From: Alphaproteobacteria bacterium PA4
Lineage (GTDB): Bacteria > Pseudomonadota > Alphaproteobacteria > Sphingomonadales > Sphingomonadaceae
Assembly (NCBI GenBank): GCA_002256005.1
Contig: NKIQ01000022.1
Location: 1 to 56,189 of the forward strand
Length of the DNA: 56,189 bases
Reading direction: 5' to 3'
The notes below the pieces were generated by a model. That model was given only the letters and a program-made list of their open reading frames with translations, was not told the DNA's origin and did no database searches. Below are positions 32,525 through 41,035 of this stretch, piece after piece (position 1 is the first letter of the stretch; each line of letters opens with the position of its first letter). The translations under genes were made by a program, and so were the position numbers.

Positions 32525-33621
32525 CCCTCCGCGCCATCATCATCGGCGGCGGTCTTGCCGGCGGCGCCGCGGCGGCGCGGCTGGCGCAGCTGGGGCAGCC
32601 GCCGTTGCTGCTGGAGCGCGAGGCCGGGGCGCATGACAAGATCTGCGGCGAATTCCTGTCGGTGGAGGCCGGTCGCCACCTCGCCGGGCTGGGCGTCGAT
32701 GTGGCGCGGCTGGGCGGGGCGCGCATCGACCGGGTGCGCCTGCACGCCGGGCGGCTGACCGCCGAGGCGCGGCTGCCCTTCGTCGCCACCGGCGTCACCC
32801 GCCGGGCGCTCGATGCGCTGCTGCTCGATCACGCCGCCGCCGCTGGCGCCGATGTGCAGCGCGGCACCAGCGTCCGCCACCTTGCCGGCAATCGCGCCGT
32901 GACCAGCGCCGGCGACACCGACCCCGGCCCGATCCTGCTTGCGACCGGCAAGCATGATCTGCGCGGGGAAGCCCGCGACCCGCGCGGCACCATCCCCGGC
33001 CTCATCGGCTTCAAGCAATTCTTCCGGGCGACGCCGGCGCTCACCGCACGACTGGCCGGGGCGGTGGAGGTGACGGCCTTTGCCGGCGGCTATGCCGGGC
33101 TGCAATGCGTCGAGGCCGGGCGGCTCAACCTCTGCCTGCTCGTCGATCAGGCGCGCTACAAGGCGCTGGGCGGCAGCTGGCCCCTGCTGCTTGCGGCGCT
33201 GCTGCGCGAGCCCGGCCTCGCCCTGCTCGCCGATGCCGAGCCGCTGCTGGCGAAACCGCTCGCCATCGCCAGCGTGCCCTATGGCTATCTGGCGACGCCC
33301 GGCGCTGGCCCGTACCGGCTCGGCGATCAGGCCGCCGTCATCCCCAGCTTCTGCGGCGATGGCATGGCGATGGCGCTGCACGGCGGGCGGCTGGCGGCCG
33401 ACATGCTCGCCAGCGGGGCGGACGCCGCCACCTTCCAGACCCGGCTGCGCCGCGACGTCGCCCGGCAGGTGCGGCTGGCAACGCGCCTGCAACGCGTGGC
33501 AACGCACGGCCTCGGCCGCTTCGCGCTGGTCGCCGGGCTGGCAGCGGTCCCGGCAGCACTGGCGGCACTGGCACGCTGGACACGGGTGGAACCGCAGGCG
33601 CTGGCGCGGCTGGGGGTTTAG
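32521..33621 (+). CDS. FAD-dependent oxidoreductase of the type III PKS operon
   Basis: A 366-residue flavoprotein. N-terminal IIIGGGLAGGAAAARLAQLG is the FAD-binding GxGxxG; KICGEFLSVEA resembles geranylgeranyl-reductase/monooxygenase relatives; YRLGDQAAVIPSFCGDGMAMALHGG is the second FAD motif (GD...P..GDGM). It overlaps the methyltransferase gene by four bases. By analogy with SrsC it would hydroxylate the methylated resorcinol, giving a quinone-type lipid. No NADPH-binding motif is obvious. Confidence 0.87.
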   Translation: MTLRAIIIGGGLAGGAAAARLAQLGQPPLLLEREAGAHDKICGEFLSVEAGRHLAGLGVDVARLGGARIDRVRLHAGRLTAEARLPFVATGVTRRALDALLLDHAAAAGADVQRGTSVRHLAGNRAVTSAGDTDPGPILLATGKHDLRGEARDPRGTIPGLIGFKQFFRATPALTARLAGAVEVTAFAGGYAGLQCVEAGRLNLCLLVDQARYKALGGSWPLLLAALLREPGLALLADAEPLLAKPLAIASVPYGYLATPGAGPYRLGDQAAVIPSFCGDGMAMALHGGRLAADMLASGADAATFQTRLRRDVARQVRLATRLQRVATHGLGRFALVAGLAAVPAALAALARWTRVEPQALARLGV

Positions 33622-33636
33622 GCGGTGAGAGAAGGG

Positions 33637-33742
33637 GCCTCCGGCGGCTGGGGCCTTGGCCCCAGACCCCATTTTTTTGGCCGGTCCACGCGTGACCATG
33701 GTGCTTCTTAGACGTGAATCGAAATGGGGTCTGGGGCCTAGG
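33637..33742. repeat. Truncated composite repeat (GCCTCCGGCGG family)
   Basis: Left arm GCCTCCGGCGGCTGGGGCCT...AGACCCCAT is complete; the right arm ATGGGGTCTGGGGCCTAGG breaks off at its palindromic centre where the TATCGACATTC element begins. Confidence 0.82.
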
Positions 33743-33793
33743 CTGTATCGACATTCAGCATTTCAGCCGTTCTGAACGCTGATCGCGAAGAAA
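33739..33793 (-). repeat. Half copy of the 7033-7156 element
   Basis: TAGGCTGTATCGACATTCAGC at 33739 onward, read in reverse complement, aligns with 7101-7158: TTTCTTCGCGATCAGCGTTC, then a run differing in a few bases, ending GTCGATACAGCCTA. Only one terminal repeat is present, so it is an incomplete or solo copy. Confidence 0.8.
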
Positions 33794-33798
33794 CCAGA

Positions 33799-33926
33799 GC
33801 CTCCGGCGGCTGGGGCCTCAGGCCCCAGACCCCATTTACTGGCTACCGCTTGGCACCACAGGCGGCTTTTCAGGCCAGATCAAAGCGAAATGGGGTCTGG
33901 GGCCTAAGGCCCCAGCCGCCGGAGGC
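33799..33926. repeat. Composite palindromic repeat (GCCTCCGGCGG family), full copy
   Basis: Left arm GCCTCCGGCGGCTGGGGCCT...CAGACCCCATTT and right arm AAATGGGGTCTGGGGCC...GCCGCCGGAGGC (ending 33926) are inverted copies with a ~55-base unique centre. Confidence 0.88.
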
Positions 33927-33930
33927 TCTT

Positions 33931-33984
33931 CCTTCCTCACGATCAGCATTCAGACCGGTTGCAGGGCGCAATACAGATACGGTC
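33931..33984 (+). repeat. Diverged copy of the TATCGACATTC element
   Basis: CTTCCTCACGATCAGCATTC...CAATACAGATACGGTCC aligns loosely with 7101-7153 (ATCAGCGTTCAG, GTCGATACGGCC). Together with the three previous entries it fills the 387-base gap 33622-34008, which holds no gene. Confidence 0.5.
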
Positions 33985-34008
33985 CGGGCGCGATTGCAGC
34001 GGCCCGCC

Positions 34009-35076
34009 TCACTCCGTCCGTTTCAGCAAATCGACCAGCTCCGCCGACCAGAATTTCGCCCATGTGTGGGTGCTGTGGCCATGGGTGTCGGCGCTTTCGG
34101 GGATCAGCACGAATTTGGCGTTGGGCATCTTGCCGACCTCGCGCTCGGGCAGGCCGAGGCCGGGCGGGTTGATGAAATCATCGGCGCTGTTGATCCAGGT
34201 GATGGGCATGGTGGCGCGGGCGAGCAGGGGGGAGGGGTTGTAGTTGCGCGACGCCTCCAGCCGGTAGATCGTGTCATTGGCGTCGGTTTCGGCGATGGCG
34301 CGCTCGATCTGGCCGGCGATGGCGGCGTCGGCGAGCGCGCGCGTCGGCGCTTCCGCCTGCATCCGTACCGGCGCGCTGCCGGCGATGAGGGAGAGCGCCG
34401 CGACGGTGCGCAGCGCGGCGACCGGCGGCGTGGTGTAATTGCCATTCGCCCAGGCCGGATCGGCCTTGATGGCGTCGATGCTCATCCGCCGCCACATGCG
34501 GTTGCGGCCGGCCAGCTCCACCACCTGGCAGGCGGTGGGCAGCATGGCGCGGATCATCTGCGGATAGGTCGTCGCCCAGACGAAATCCATCATGCAGCCC
34601 ATCGAGGTGCCCATCAGCAGGCGCAGTTTCGTGATCCTGAAATGCTCGGCCAGCAGGCGCTGCTGGGCCACCACCATGTCCTGATAATCATAGTGCGGAA
34701 ACGCCATGCGCAGGCCATCGGAGGGTTTCGACGAGCCGCCATGGCCGATGGCATCGGGCAGGATGATGAAATAGCGGGTGATGTCGAGCGGCTGGCCGGG
34801 GCCGAACAGCGCGTCGGCGAATTGCGGGCGCAGGAATTGCGCGCCGGTGCCGCCGGTGCCGTGCAGCACCATGACGGCGTTGGTGATGGTGCCGGCCGTG
34901 TCGCGCTGCGGCGTGCCGAGCGTGCGGTAATGCTGGTTGAGTGTCGCCAGGCTCTCGCCGCTGCCGAAGCGGAAATCGCTGATGGCGAAATCGCCCTCCG
35001 CCACCGGCCAGGCGGCGGCGGGGGCGGCGAGGGCCGCGAGGCAGAGGAGGCTAAGGGCGCGAAGGGCGTGGAGCAT
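34009..35076 (-). CDS. Secreted alpha/beta hydrolase, homoserine O-acetyltransferase-like
   Basis: A 355-residue protein with a signal peptide (LRALSLLCLAALAAPAAAWP). The body follows the MetX/homoserine acetyltransferase-like fold: NAVMVLHGTGGTGAQF, IILPDAIGHGGSSKPSD, nucleophile elbow MGTSMGCMM, acid NSADDFINPP and His near THGHSTH. Export to the periplasm argues against methionine synthesis; a periplasmic esterase or amidase is more likely. It is read divergently from a secreted amidohydrolase. Confidence 0.86.
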   Translation of the reverse strand: MLHALRALSLLCLAALAAPAAAWPVAEGDFAISDFRFGSGESLATLNQHYRTLGTPQRDTAGTITNAVMVLHGTGGTGAQFLRPQFADALFGPGQPLDITRYFIILPDAIGHGGSSKPSDGLRMAFPHYDYQDMVVAQQRLLAEHFRITKLRLLMGTSMGCMMDFVWATTYPQMIRAMLPTACQVVELAGRNRMWRRMSIDAIKADPAWANGNYTTPPVAALRTVAALSLIAGSAPVRMQAEAPTRALADAAIAGQIERAIAETDANDTIYRLEASRNYNPSPLLARATMPITWINSADDFINPPGLGLPEREVGKMPNAKFVLIPESADTHGHSTHTWAKFWSAELVDLLKRTE

Positions 35077-35179
35077 GCGCCATTGCTAGGGCGCTGCCGC
35101 CGGGCGTCAAGCCGCGCTGGCTTGCGGTGCTAATACGCCCTGTGGCATTCTGTCGCAAAATCCCTGGGGAGACTCCACC

Positions 35180-37207
35180 ATGCTGTTCCGTGCCGCCTTG
35201 CTTGCCTGCGCTCTTGCCACTCCGGCGCTGGCGCAGGTGCCGCCCGATCAGCTCGCCAAGCCGCCGGCCGATGCCCGGCATTTCATCATCGAATCGACCG
35301 GCGGCAAGCATGGCGACAGCTGGATGTGGACCGCTGCCGATGGCAGCCTGATGGGCCGCGAATCGATGAATTTGCGCGGCCAGAAATGGGAGGTGGATTC
35401 GAGCGGCAGCGCCGGCGCCGACGGCATGCCCGGCCGCATCACCGTGCGCGGCGCCACGCCCCAGGGCGATGCCGGCGAAAGCTTTGCCATCACGGATGGC
35501 AAGGCGCAGTGGAAAAGCCAGATCGATGCCGGCAGCGCCGCTTATGGGGCGCCGGCCTTCTATTCCACCGTCGGCGGCCCGATGGCGCTGACCGCCTGGT
35601 TCGTCGAGCGGCTGCTCGCCAGCCCCGACAAATCGCTGGCGCTGCTGCCCGGCGGCCGCGCCCGGGCGACGCCCCTGACGACGCTGGCGGTCGGCAGCGG
35701 GCCGACGCAGCAGACCATCACCGCCTGGTCGGTGACCGGGATCAGCACGACGCCGGTGCCGGTCTGGGCGGATGCCAGCGGCAAGTTCTTCGGGCTGGCG
35801 TTCGGCCTCGGCTGGCTGCCGGAAGGCTATGAGGGCGAACTGGCCCGACTGGAGGCGGCGCAGGCCAAGGCGATCGCCGCGATGGCGCCGGCGCTGGTCA
35901 AGTCGCTGGTCAAGACCCCGGCGGGGGCCGTCGCCTTCACCCATGTCCGGCTTTTCGATGCCGATGCCGGCGTGTTCCGCCCCGATCAGACCGTGGTGTT
36001 CGACAAGGGGCGGATCACCGCCGTCGGCCCGGCGGCCAAGGTGAAGACCGGCGCAGCGCAGACCATCGATGGCAGCGGCCATACGCTGGTGCCGGGCCTG
36101 TGGGATGTGCACATGCATGTCGGCGATGATTTCACCGGGCCGCAGGAGCTGTCGCTGGGCATCACCTCGGTGCGCGACCCCGGCAACAATGACCCGCTGA
36201 CCATCGACCGTGCCCGCCGCCGCGCCGCCGGCGAGCTGCTCGGCCCCAACGTCTATGCTTCCTCGCTGATCGACGGCAAGGGGCCGAACACGGCGCAGGT
36301 CGCCAATGTGGTGACCAGCGAGGCCGAAGCCATCGCCGCGGTGCAAAAGGCCAAGGCCGGCGGCTTCATCGGGGTCAAATTCTACGGCACCTTCGACCCG
36401 AAATGGCTGAAGCCGGCGATTGTCGAGGCGCACAAGCTGGGCCTGCACGTGCACGGCCATGTGCCGCAGGGCATCCGCCCGATGGACGCCATCAACGCCG
36501 GCTATGACGAGATCACCCATATCAACTGGGTGATGATGCAGGCGATGCCCGACAGTGTCATCGCGGCGTCCAACGGCATCATGCGGTTCGAAGGGCCGGG
36601 GCGGTACGCCAAGGACGTCGATCTCGATGCCGAGCCGATGAAGACCATCGTGGCGACGATGGCGAAGAAGAAGATCTTCAGCGATCCGACGCTGGTGACC
36701 TTCGAATCGCTCTATGTGCCCGACAATGGCGACCTGTCGCCGGCCTATGCGCCCTTTGTCGGCACCATGCCGCCGACGACGGAGCGCGGGTTCCGCAGCG
36801 GCGGCTTTGCCGTGCCGGCCGATCTGACCCGCGCCGATTACCGGAAAAGCTTTGCCAAGATGGGCGCGCTGGTGGTGAAGATGCAGCGCGCCGGCGTGCC
36901 GATCGTCGCCGGCACCGATGGCAACGGGATCGAAATCATCCGCGAGCTCGAACTCTATGTCGCCGCCGGCATGACGCCGGGCGAGGCGCTGACCACGGCG
37001 ACGCTCAACCCGGCGAAGCTGGTCAACCAGGCGGCGCAGACCGGATCGATCAAGGTCGGCAAGGTCGCCGACATGGTGCTGGTCGCCGGCGACCCGTCGG
37101 TCCGCATCGGCGATCTGCGCCAGACGCGGACGGTGGTGCTGGGCGGCAAGCTGCTCGATGCCGATGCCCTGCGCACGGCCGCAGGATTCAGCGGCAGGCC
37201 GAAATAA
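35180..37207 (+). CDS. Secreted amidohydrolase family protein, 675 aa
   Basis: Signal peptide LFRAALLACALATPALAQ. The first ~250 residues are an extra domain with no motif I recognise. The amidohydrolase domain follows (VAFTHVRLFDADAGVF onward) with metal ligands HMH in LWDVHMHV (~residue 312), a Lys in GVKFYG, His in HVHGHVP and ITHINW, and Asp in VAGTDGNG. The end (GSIKVGKVADMVLVAGDPSV) is typical of imidazolonepropionase-like enzymes. It probably hydrolyses an amide, peptide or lactone bond in the periplasm. The ATG follows GGGGAG. Confidence 0.87.
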   Translation: MLFRAALLACALATPALAQVPPDQLAKPPADARHFIIESTGGKHGDSWMWTAADGSLMGRESMNLRGQKWEVDSSGSAGADGMPGRITVRGATPQGDAGESFAITDGKAQWKSQIDAGSAAYGAPAFYSTVGGPMALTAWFVERLLASPDKSLALLPGGRARATPLTTLAVGSGPTQQTITAWSVTGISTTPVPVWADASGKFFGLAFGLGWLPEGYEGELARLEAAQAKAIAAMAPALVKSLVKTPAGAVAFTHVRLFDADAGVFRPDQTVVFDKGRITAVGPAAKVKTGAAQTIDGSGHTLVPGLWDVHMHVGDDFTGPQELSLGITSVRDPGNNDPLTIDRARRRAAGELLGPNVYASSLIDGKGPNTAQVANVVTSEAEAIAAVQKAKAGGFIGVKFYGTFDPKWLKPAIVEAHKLGLHVHGHVPQGIRPMDAINAGYDEITHINWVMMQAMPDSVIAASNGIMRFEGPGRYAKDVDLDAEPMKTIVATMAKKKIFSDPTLVTFESLYVPDNGDLSPAYAPFVGTMPPTTERGFRSGGFAVPADLTRADYRKSFAKMGALVVKMQRAGVPIVAGTDGNGIEIIRELELYVAAGMTPGEALTTATLNPAKLVNQAAQTGSIKVGKVADMVLVAGDPSVRIGDLRQTRTVVLGGKLLDADALRTAAGFSGRPK

Positions 37208-37210
37208 CTT

Positions 37211-37345
37211 AACCTCTCCCCCTGGGGGAGAGGCAAGGACTCGGCGAAGCCGAGCCGGGTGAGGGGTAACGCCCGTTGCCACACGCGCAACCCCCACCCC
37301 GCTCGCGCAAGGGCGCGAGTCGCCCTCCCCGCAGGGGGGAGGGAG
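37211..37345. repeat. Long palindromic intergenic repeat (CTCTCCC/CCCTCCC family)
   Basis: CCTCTCCCCCTGGGGGAGAGG at the left end and CCCTCCCCGCAGGGGGGAGGG at the right; interior GACTCGGCGAAGCCGAGCCGGGTGAGGGG and CCCACCCCGCTCGCGCAAGGGCGCGAGTCG. It separates the amidohydrolase from gatC. Confidence 0.85.
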
Positions 37346-37428
37346 TAGCAGGAGGGGGAGGGAGTGGTTGAGTCATCCGGCTCGCCCGTGCTAGCGGCAG
37401 TGCAGCATGCCCAACCCGAAAGTCCCCG

Positions 37429-37716
37429 ATGTCCGTCGATGATGCCACCGTCCGCAAGATCGCCCGCCTGGCGCGCATCGCCGTCGATGATGCGCAACTG
37501 CCGGTGCTCGCCGGTGAACTGAACGGCATCCTCGGCTGGATCGAACAATTGGGCGAGGTCGATACAAAGGGTGTCGCGCCGATGACGGCGGTGATCCCCA
37601 ATCATCTCGCCTGGCGCAGCGATGTGGTGACCGATGGCGATGTCCAGACCCGGGTGCTGGCCAATGCCCCCGATGCGACCAGCGGCTTCTTCGCCGTACC
37701 GAAGGTGATCGAGTAA
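37429..37716 (+). CDS. gatC: Asp-tRNA(Asn)/Glu-tRNA(Gln) amidotransferase subunit C
   Basis: A 95-residue protein with the usual GatC pattern: [19 protein letters not shown] at the N-terminus, [22 protein letters not shown] in the middle and [17 protein letters not shown] at the end. GatC holds GatA and GatB together in the complex that makes Gln-tRNA(Gln) and/or Asn-tRNA(Asn). The stop overlaps the gatA ATG by one base (TAATG). Confidence 0.96.
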   Translation: MSVDDATVRKIARLARIAVDDAQLPVLAGELNGILGWIEQLGEVDTKGVAPMTAVIPNHLAWRSDVVTDGDVQTRVLANAPDATSGFFAVPKVIE

Positions 37717-39179
37717 TGACCGCGCTGACCGACCTGACCCTCACCGCCATGCAGGCGGGCCTCGCCGCCCGCGAATTTTCGGCGGTGGAGCTGACCGAGG
37801 CGCATCTGGCCGCCATGGCCGAGGCGCGGCATCTCAACGCCTATATCGTCGAAACGCCGGAGATTGCCCGCGCCCAGGCCGCCGCCGCCGATGCGGCGCT
37901 GGCCGCCGGCACGGCGCGTCCGCTCGCCGGGATTCCGCTCGGCATCAAGGACCTGTTCTGCACCGAAGGCGTGCAGACGACCGCCGGTTCCAACATCCTC
38001 AAGGGCTTCATCCCCCCGTATGAATCGACCGTGTCGGGCAAGCTGCTCGCCGATGGCGCCGTCATGCTCGGCAAATTGAACATGGACGAATTCGCCATGG
38101 GCTCGTCGAACGAGACCAGCGCCTATGGCAAGGTGATCTCGCCGTGGAAGGCCAGCGGCTCGACCCGCGAACTGGTGCCGGGCGGCTCGTCGGGCGGCTC
38201 GGCCGCGGCGGTGGCGGCGCGCATCGCCGCCGGCGCCACCGGCACCGACACCGGCGGCTCGATCCGCCAGCCGGCGAGCTTTGTCGGCATCGCCGGCATC
38301 AAGCCGACCTATGGCCGCTGCTCGCGCTGGGGCGTCGTCGCCTTTGCCTCCTCGCTCGACCAGGCCGGGCCGATGGCGCGCACCGTCGCCGATTGCGCCG
38401 TGCTGCTGACCAGCATGTGCGGCTATGACGCCAAGGATTCGACCAGCCTCAACCTGCCCGTGCCGGATTTCGCCGCCGGCCTCACCGGCGATCTGCGCGG
38501 CAAGCGCATCGGCGTGCCGAAGGAATATCGCCTCGACGGCATGGACGCGACGATCGCCAAGCTGTGGGACCAGGGCCTTGAATGGCTGAAGGCCGCCGGC
38601 GCCACCATCGTCGATGTCTCGCTGCCGCACACACGCTATGCGCTGCCGGTCTATTACATCATCGCGCCGGCGGAAGCCTCGTCGAACCTCGCCCGCTATG
38701 ATGGCGTGCGCTATGGCCTGCGCGTGACGCCGCCGGGCGGCAATCTGGCCGACATGTACGCCGCCACCCGCGCCGCCGGCTTCGGCAAGGAAGTGCAGCG
38801 CCGCATCATGATCGGCACCTATGTGCTGTCGGCCGGCTTCTACGACGCCTATTACACCCAGGCGCAGAAGGTCAGGACGCTGATCGCCCGGGATTTCGAA
38901 CAGGCCTGGGAGCGCTGCGACCTGCTGCTGACGCCGACGGCGCCCAGCGCGGCCTTTGCCTTTGGCGACAAGGCCGATCCGCTCGCCATGTATCTGAATG
39001 ACGTCTTCACCGTGCCGGCCTCGCTGGCCGGGCTGCCGGCCATGTCGGTGCCGGCCGGCCTGTCGGCGGATGGCCTGCCCTTGGGCCTGCAGATCATCGG
39101 CCGGCCGCTCGATGAAGCCGGCGTGCTCGATGCCGGCCTCGCCATCGAGCGGGCGGCCGGGTTCACGGCGCGGCCCTAG
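37716..39179 (+). CDS. gatA: Asp-tRNA(Asn)/Glu-tRNA(Gln) amidotransferase subunit A
   Basis: A 487-residue amidase. The Ser-cisSer-Lys triad is visible: Lys in [11 protein letters not shown] (~residue 79), and the two serines in the Gly/Ser-rich stretch [13 protein letters not shown] and [13 protein letters not shown] (~155-180). It releases ammonia from glutamine for GatB. Length fits the family. A membrane acyltransferase and a toxin-antitoxin pair separate it from gatB. Confidence 0.96.
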   Translation: MTALTDLTLTAMQAGLAAREFSAVELTEAHLAAMAEARHLNAYIVETPEIARAQAAAADAALAAGTARPLAGIPLGIKDLFCTEGVQTTAGSNILKGFIPPYESTVSGKLLADGAVMLGKLNMDEFAMGSSNETSAYGKVISPWKASGSTRELVPGGSSGGSAAAVAARIAAGATGTDTGGSIRQPASFVGIAGIKPTYGRCSRWGVVAFASSLDQAGPMARTVADCAVLLTSMCGYDAKDSTSLNLPVPDFAAGLTGDLRGKRIGVPKEYRLDGMDATIAKLWDQGLEWLKAAGATIVDVSLPHTRYALPVYYIIAPAEASSNLARYDGVRYGLRVTPPGGNLADMYAATRAAGFGKEVQRRIMIGTYVLSAGFYDAYYTQAQKVRTLIARDFEQAWERCDLLLTPTAPSAAFAFGDKADPLAMYLNDVFTVPASLAGLPAMSVPAGLSADGLPLGLQIIGRPLDEAGVLDAGLAIERAAGFTARP

Positions 39180-39185
39180 CGCGCG

Positions 39186-40298
39186 ATGCCGCGCTACCGG
39201 GCGCTCGATGCGCTGCGTGGTGTCTGCGCGCTGCTGGTCTGCCTGTTCCACTTCCGCGCCGCCGGGCCGCTCGGCTGGTCGCCGTTCGTGCGCGGCAGCT
39301 GGCTGTTCGTCGATTTCTTCTTCGTGCTGTCGGGCTTCGTCATTGCCGCCAATTATCGCGACCGGCTGATCGCCGGTAACGATCGCCGCGGCTTCGTCAT
39401 CCGGCGCCTCGGCCGCATCTATCCGCTGCATCTCGTCATGCTGCTGGCCTATGTCGCGGTGGAGCTGGCGGGGCTGCTCGCCGGGGTCGGCGGGCGGCCG
39501 ATGTTCGATGCCCATCATTCGGTCCCGGCGATCCTTGCCCATCTGACGCTGACCCAGCCCTTCGCCGGTCATGGCGGGCTGAGCTGGAACCAGCCATCCT
39601 GGACCATTGCCGTCGAATTCTGGACCTATCTCCTCTATGCCGCCGCCGCGCGCCGGGCCGGGGAGGGGCTGGAGCGCTGGCTGGGCGTGGCCATCATCGC
39701 CAGCCTCGCCGGGCTGATGGCGCTGTCGCTGCCGACGCTCAATATCGCCAATGGTTTCAGCCTGTTGCGCTGCATCGCCGGCTTTGGCGTGGGGGCGGCG
39801 GCGTGGCAACTGTCCGGCCGGGTCGCGGCGGCGCCCTATCGCGGTGCGACGGCGGTGGAGCTGGTCATGGTCGCCGCCGTCATCACCTTTGTCTGTCTGG
39901 CGGCGGAACATGCCGCGAGCTTTGCCGCGCCGCTGCTGTTCGGCCTGGTGGTGCTGGTGTTCGCGCGCGCCGGCGGTCTGGTGTCGCGGCTGTTGCAGAC
40001 GCGGGGGCTGCAGGCGCTGGGCGTGCTGTCCTTCTCGATCTACATGGTCCACAGCTTCGTGCAGTCGCGTATCGATGATGTGCTGCCGCGGTTCGAGCGG
40101 TTGCTGCATGTGCAATTGCTCGCCACGCGCACCTTCGCCTCGGGCCGCACGATCAGCGTGATCGGCACCACGCCGCTGGCCGGCACGCTGCTGGCGCTGG
40201 TCATGCTGGCGCTGGTGCTGGCCGTATCGGCGCTCAGCCGGCGCCATGTCGAGCAGCCGGGTCAGCGGCTGGCGAAACGACTGGCAGCGCGACCTTGA
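39186..40298 (+). CDS. Acyltransferase 3 family membrane protein (OafA/ExoZ-like)
   Basis: A 370-residue multi-pass membrane protein. The N-terminus YRALDALRGVCALLVCLFHF with catalytic His is the family hallmark, followed by LFVDFFFVLSGFVIA and RRLGRIYPLHLVMLLAY. About ten hydrophobic segments are visible. It acylates (often O-acetylates) a surface polysaccharide or lipid. It starts six bases after gatA, so it is read through from the gat operon, though functionally unrelated. Confidence 0.9.
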   Translation: MPRYRALDALRGVCALLVCLFHFRAAGPLGWSPFVRGSWLFVDFFFVLSGFVIAANYRDRLIAGNDRRGFVIRRLGRIYPLHLVMLLAYVAVELAGLLAGVGGRPMFDAHHSVPAILAHLTLTQPFAGHGGLSWNQPSWTIAVEFWTYLLYAAAARRAGEGLERWLGVAIIASLAGLMALSLPTLNIANGFSLLRCIAGFGVGAAAWQLSGRVAAAPYRGATAVELVMVAAVITFVCLAAEHAASFAAPLLFGLVVLVFARAGGLVSRLLQTRGLQALGVLSFSIYMVHSFVQSRIDDVLPRFERLLHVQLLATRTFASGRTISVIGTTPLAGTLLALVMLALVLAVSALSRRHVEQPGQRLAKRLAARP

Positions 40299-40313
40299 CG
40301 CGCATGGGGTTGA

Positions 40314-40337
40314 AGTATTACTTTTCAAGGTAATACT
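40314..40337. promoter_or_regulatory. Perfect 8-base inverted repeat before the AbrB/PIN operon
   Basis: AGTATTAC (40314-40321) and GTAATACT (40330-40337) are exact inverted arms 12 bases before the antitoxin ATG at 40350, with the ribosome site GGAGG in between. AbrB-type antitoxins bind such AT-containing palindromes to repress their own operon. The site is notably AT-rich for this genome. Confidence 0.68.
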
Positions 40338-40349
40338 CTGGAGGCGGTG

Positions 40350-40628
40350 ATGGCGACGATGATGACCGTCAAGGGGCAGGTGACGGTGCCCAAGCCGGTG
40401 CGTGACGCGCTTGGCCTGAAACCCGGCACGGCCGTGCTGTTCGTCGAGAATGCGGCGGGCGAATATGTCGTCCGCGCGGCTGAAGACGATGCCATGCGCT
40501 TGCAGCGTGAGGCCGACGCGCGGGTGGCCGCATTCCACCGGGCGATGGACGCGATCCGCGGCGATCCCATCGATTTCGGGATGACGAGCGACGAATTCAT
40601 GGCCACCCTGCGGGAACCGCTGCCCTGA
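40350..40628 (+). CDS. AbrB/MazE-type antitoxin (VapB)
   Basis: A 92-residue protein. The first ~45 residues (MTVKGQVTVPKPVRDALGLKPGTAVLFVE) are a swapped-hairpin AbrB DNA-binding domain; the tail is helical and would wrap the toxin. Start at the ATG 40350 fits the GGAGG site; GTG at 40347 is possible. Its stop overlaps the PIN gene ATG by one base (TGATG). The operator at 40314-40337 gives the pair its own promoter inside the gat gene cluster. Confidence 0.88.
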   Translation: MATMMTVKGQVTVPKPVRDALGLKPGTAVLFVENAAGEYVVRAAEDDAMRLQREADARVAAFHRAMDAIRGDPIDFGMTSDEFMATLREPLP

Positions 40629-41035
40629 TGCGGTTCGTCGATACCTGCACCATCATCGATCTGCAGATGCCCGCTGGCCCGTGGCATCAATGGGCAGTTG
40701 CGGCCGTCGCCAGCGCCGCAGCGGCCGGCCCGGTCATCATCAACCATGTCGTGCTTGCCGAGCTGTTGTCGTCGCCCGACCCTGCACGCGCGCGTCTGCA
40801 TGTCGACCTTCTGGGTCTGGTTGTCGACCCGCTGGATGCCGAGATCGCCGCCCGGGCCGGCGCCGCGCAGCGCCTCTACCGCAGTCGCGGCGGCCCGCGC
40901 GTGGCGATGATCGCCGATTTTCTGATCGGCGCCCATGCCGTTGTGCGCGCCGTGCCGTTGATCACGCGTGACCGCCAGCGATTTGCCCGCTATTTCCCCG
41001 AACTCGACCTGATTGCCCCCGAGGACCATTCATGA
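40628..41035 (+). CDS. PIN-domain toxin (VapC family)
   Basis: A 135-residue PIN ribonuclease. Acidic residues of the active site are visible: Asp in [10 protein letters not shown] (~5), Glu in [10 protein letters not shown] (~45), Asp in [11 protein letters not shown] (~96) and Asp in LITRDRQRF (~113). VapC toxins cut tRNA or rRNA. Its stop codon overlaps the gatB start (ATGA at 41032-41035), so translation of the essential gatB is coupled to the toxin. Confidence 0.88.
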   Translation: MRFVDTCTIIDLQMPAGPWHQWAVAAVASAAAAGPVIINHVVLAELLSSPDPARARLHVDLLGLVVDPLDAEIAARAGAAQRLYRSRGGPRVAMIADFLIGAHAVVRAVPLITRDRQRFARYFPELDLIAPEDHS

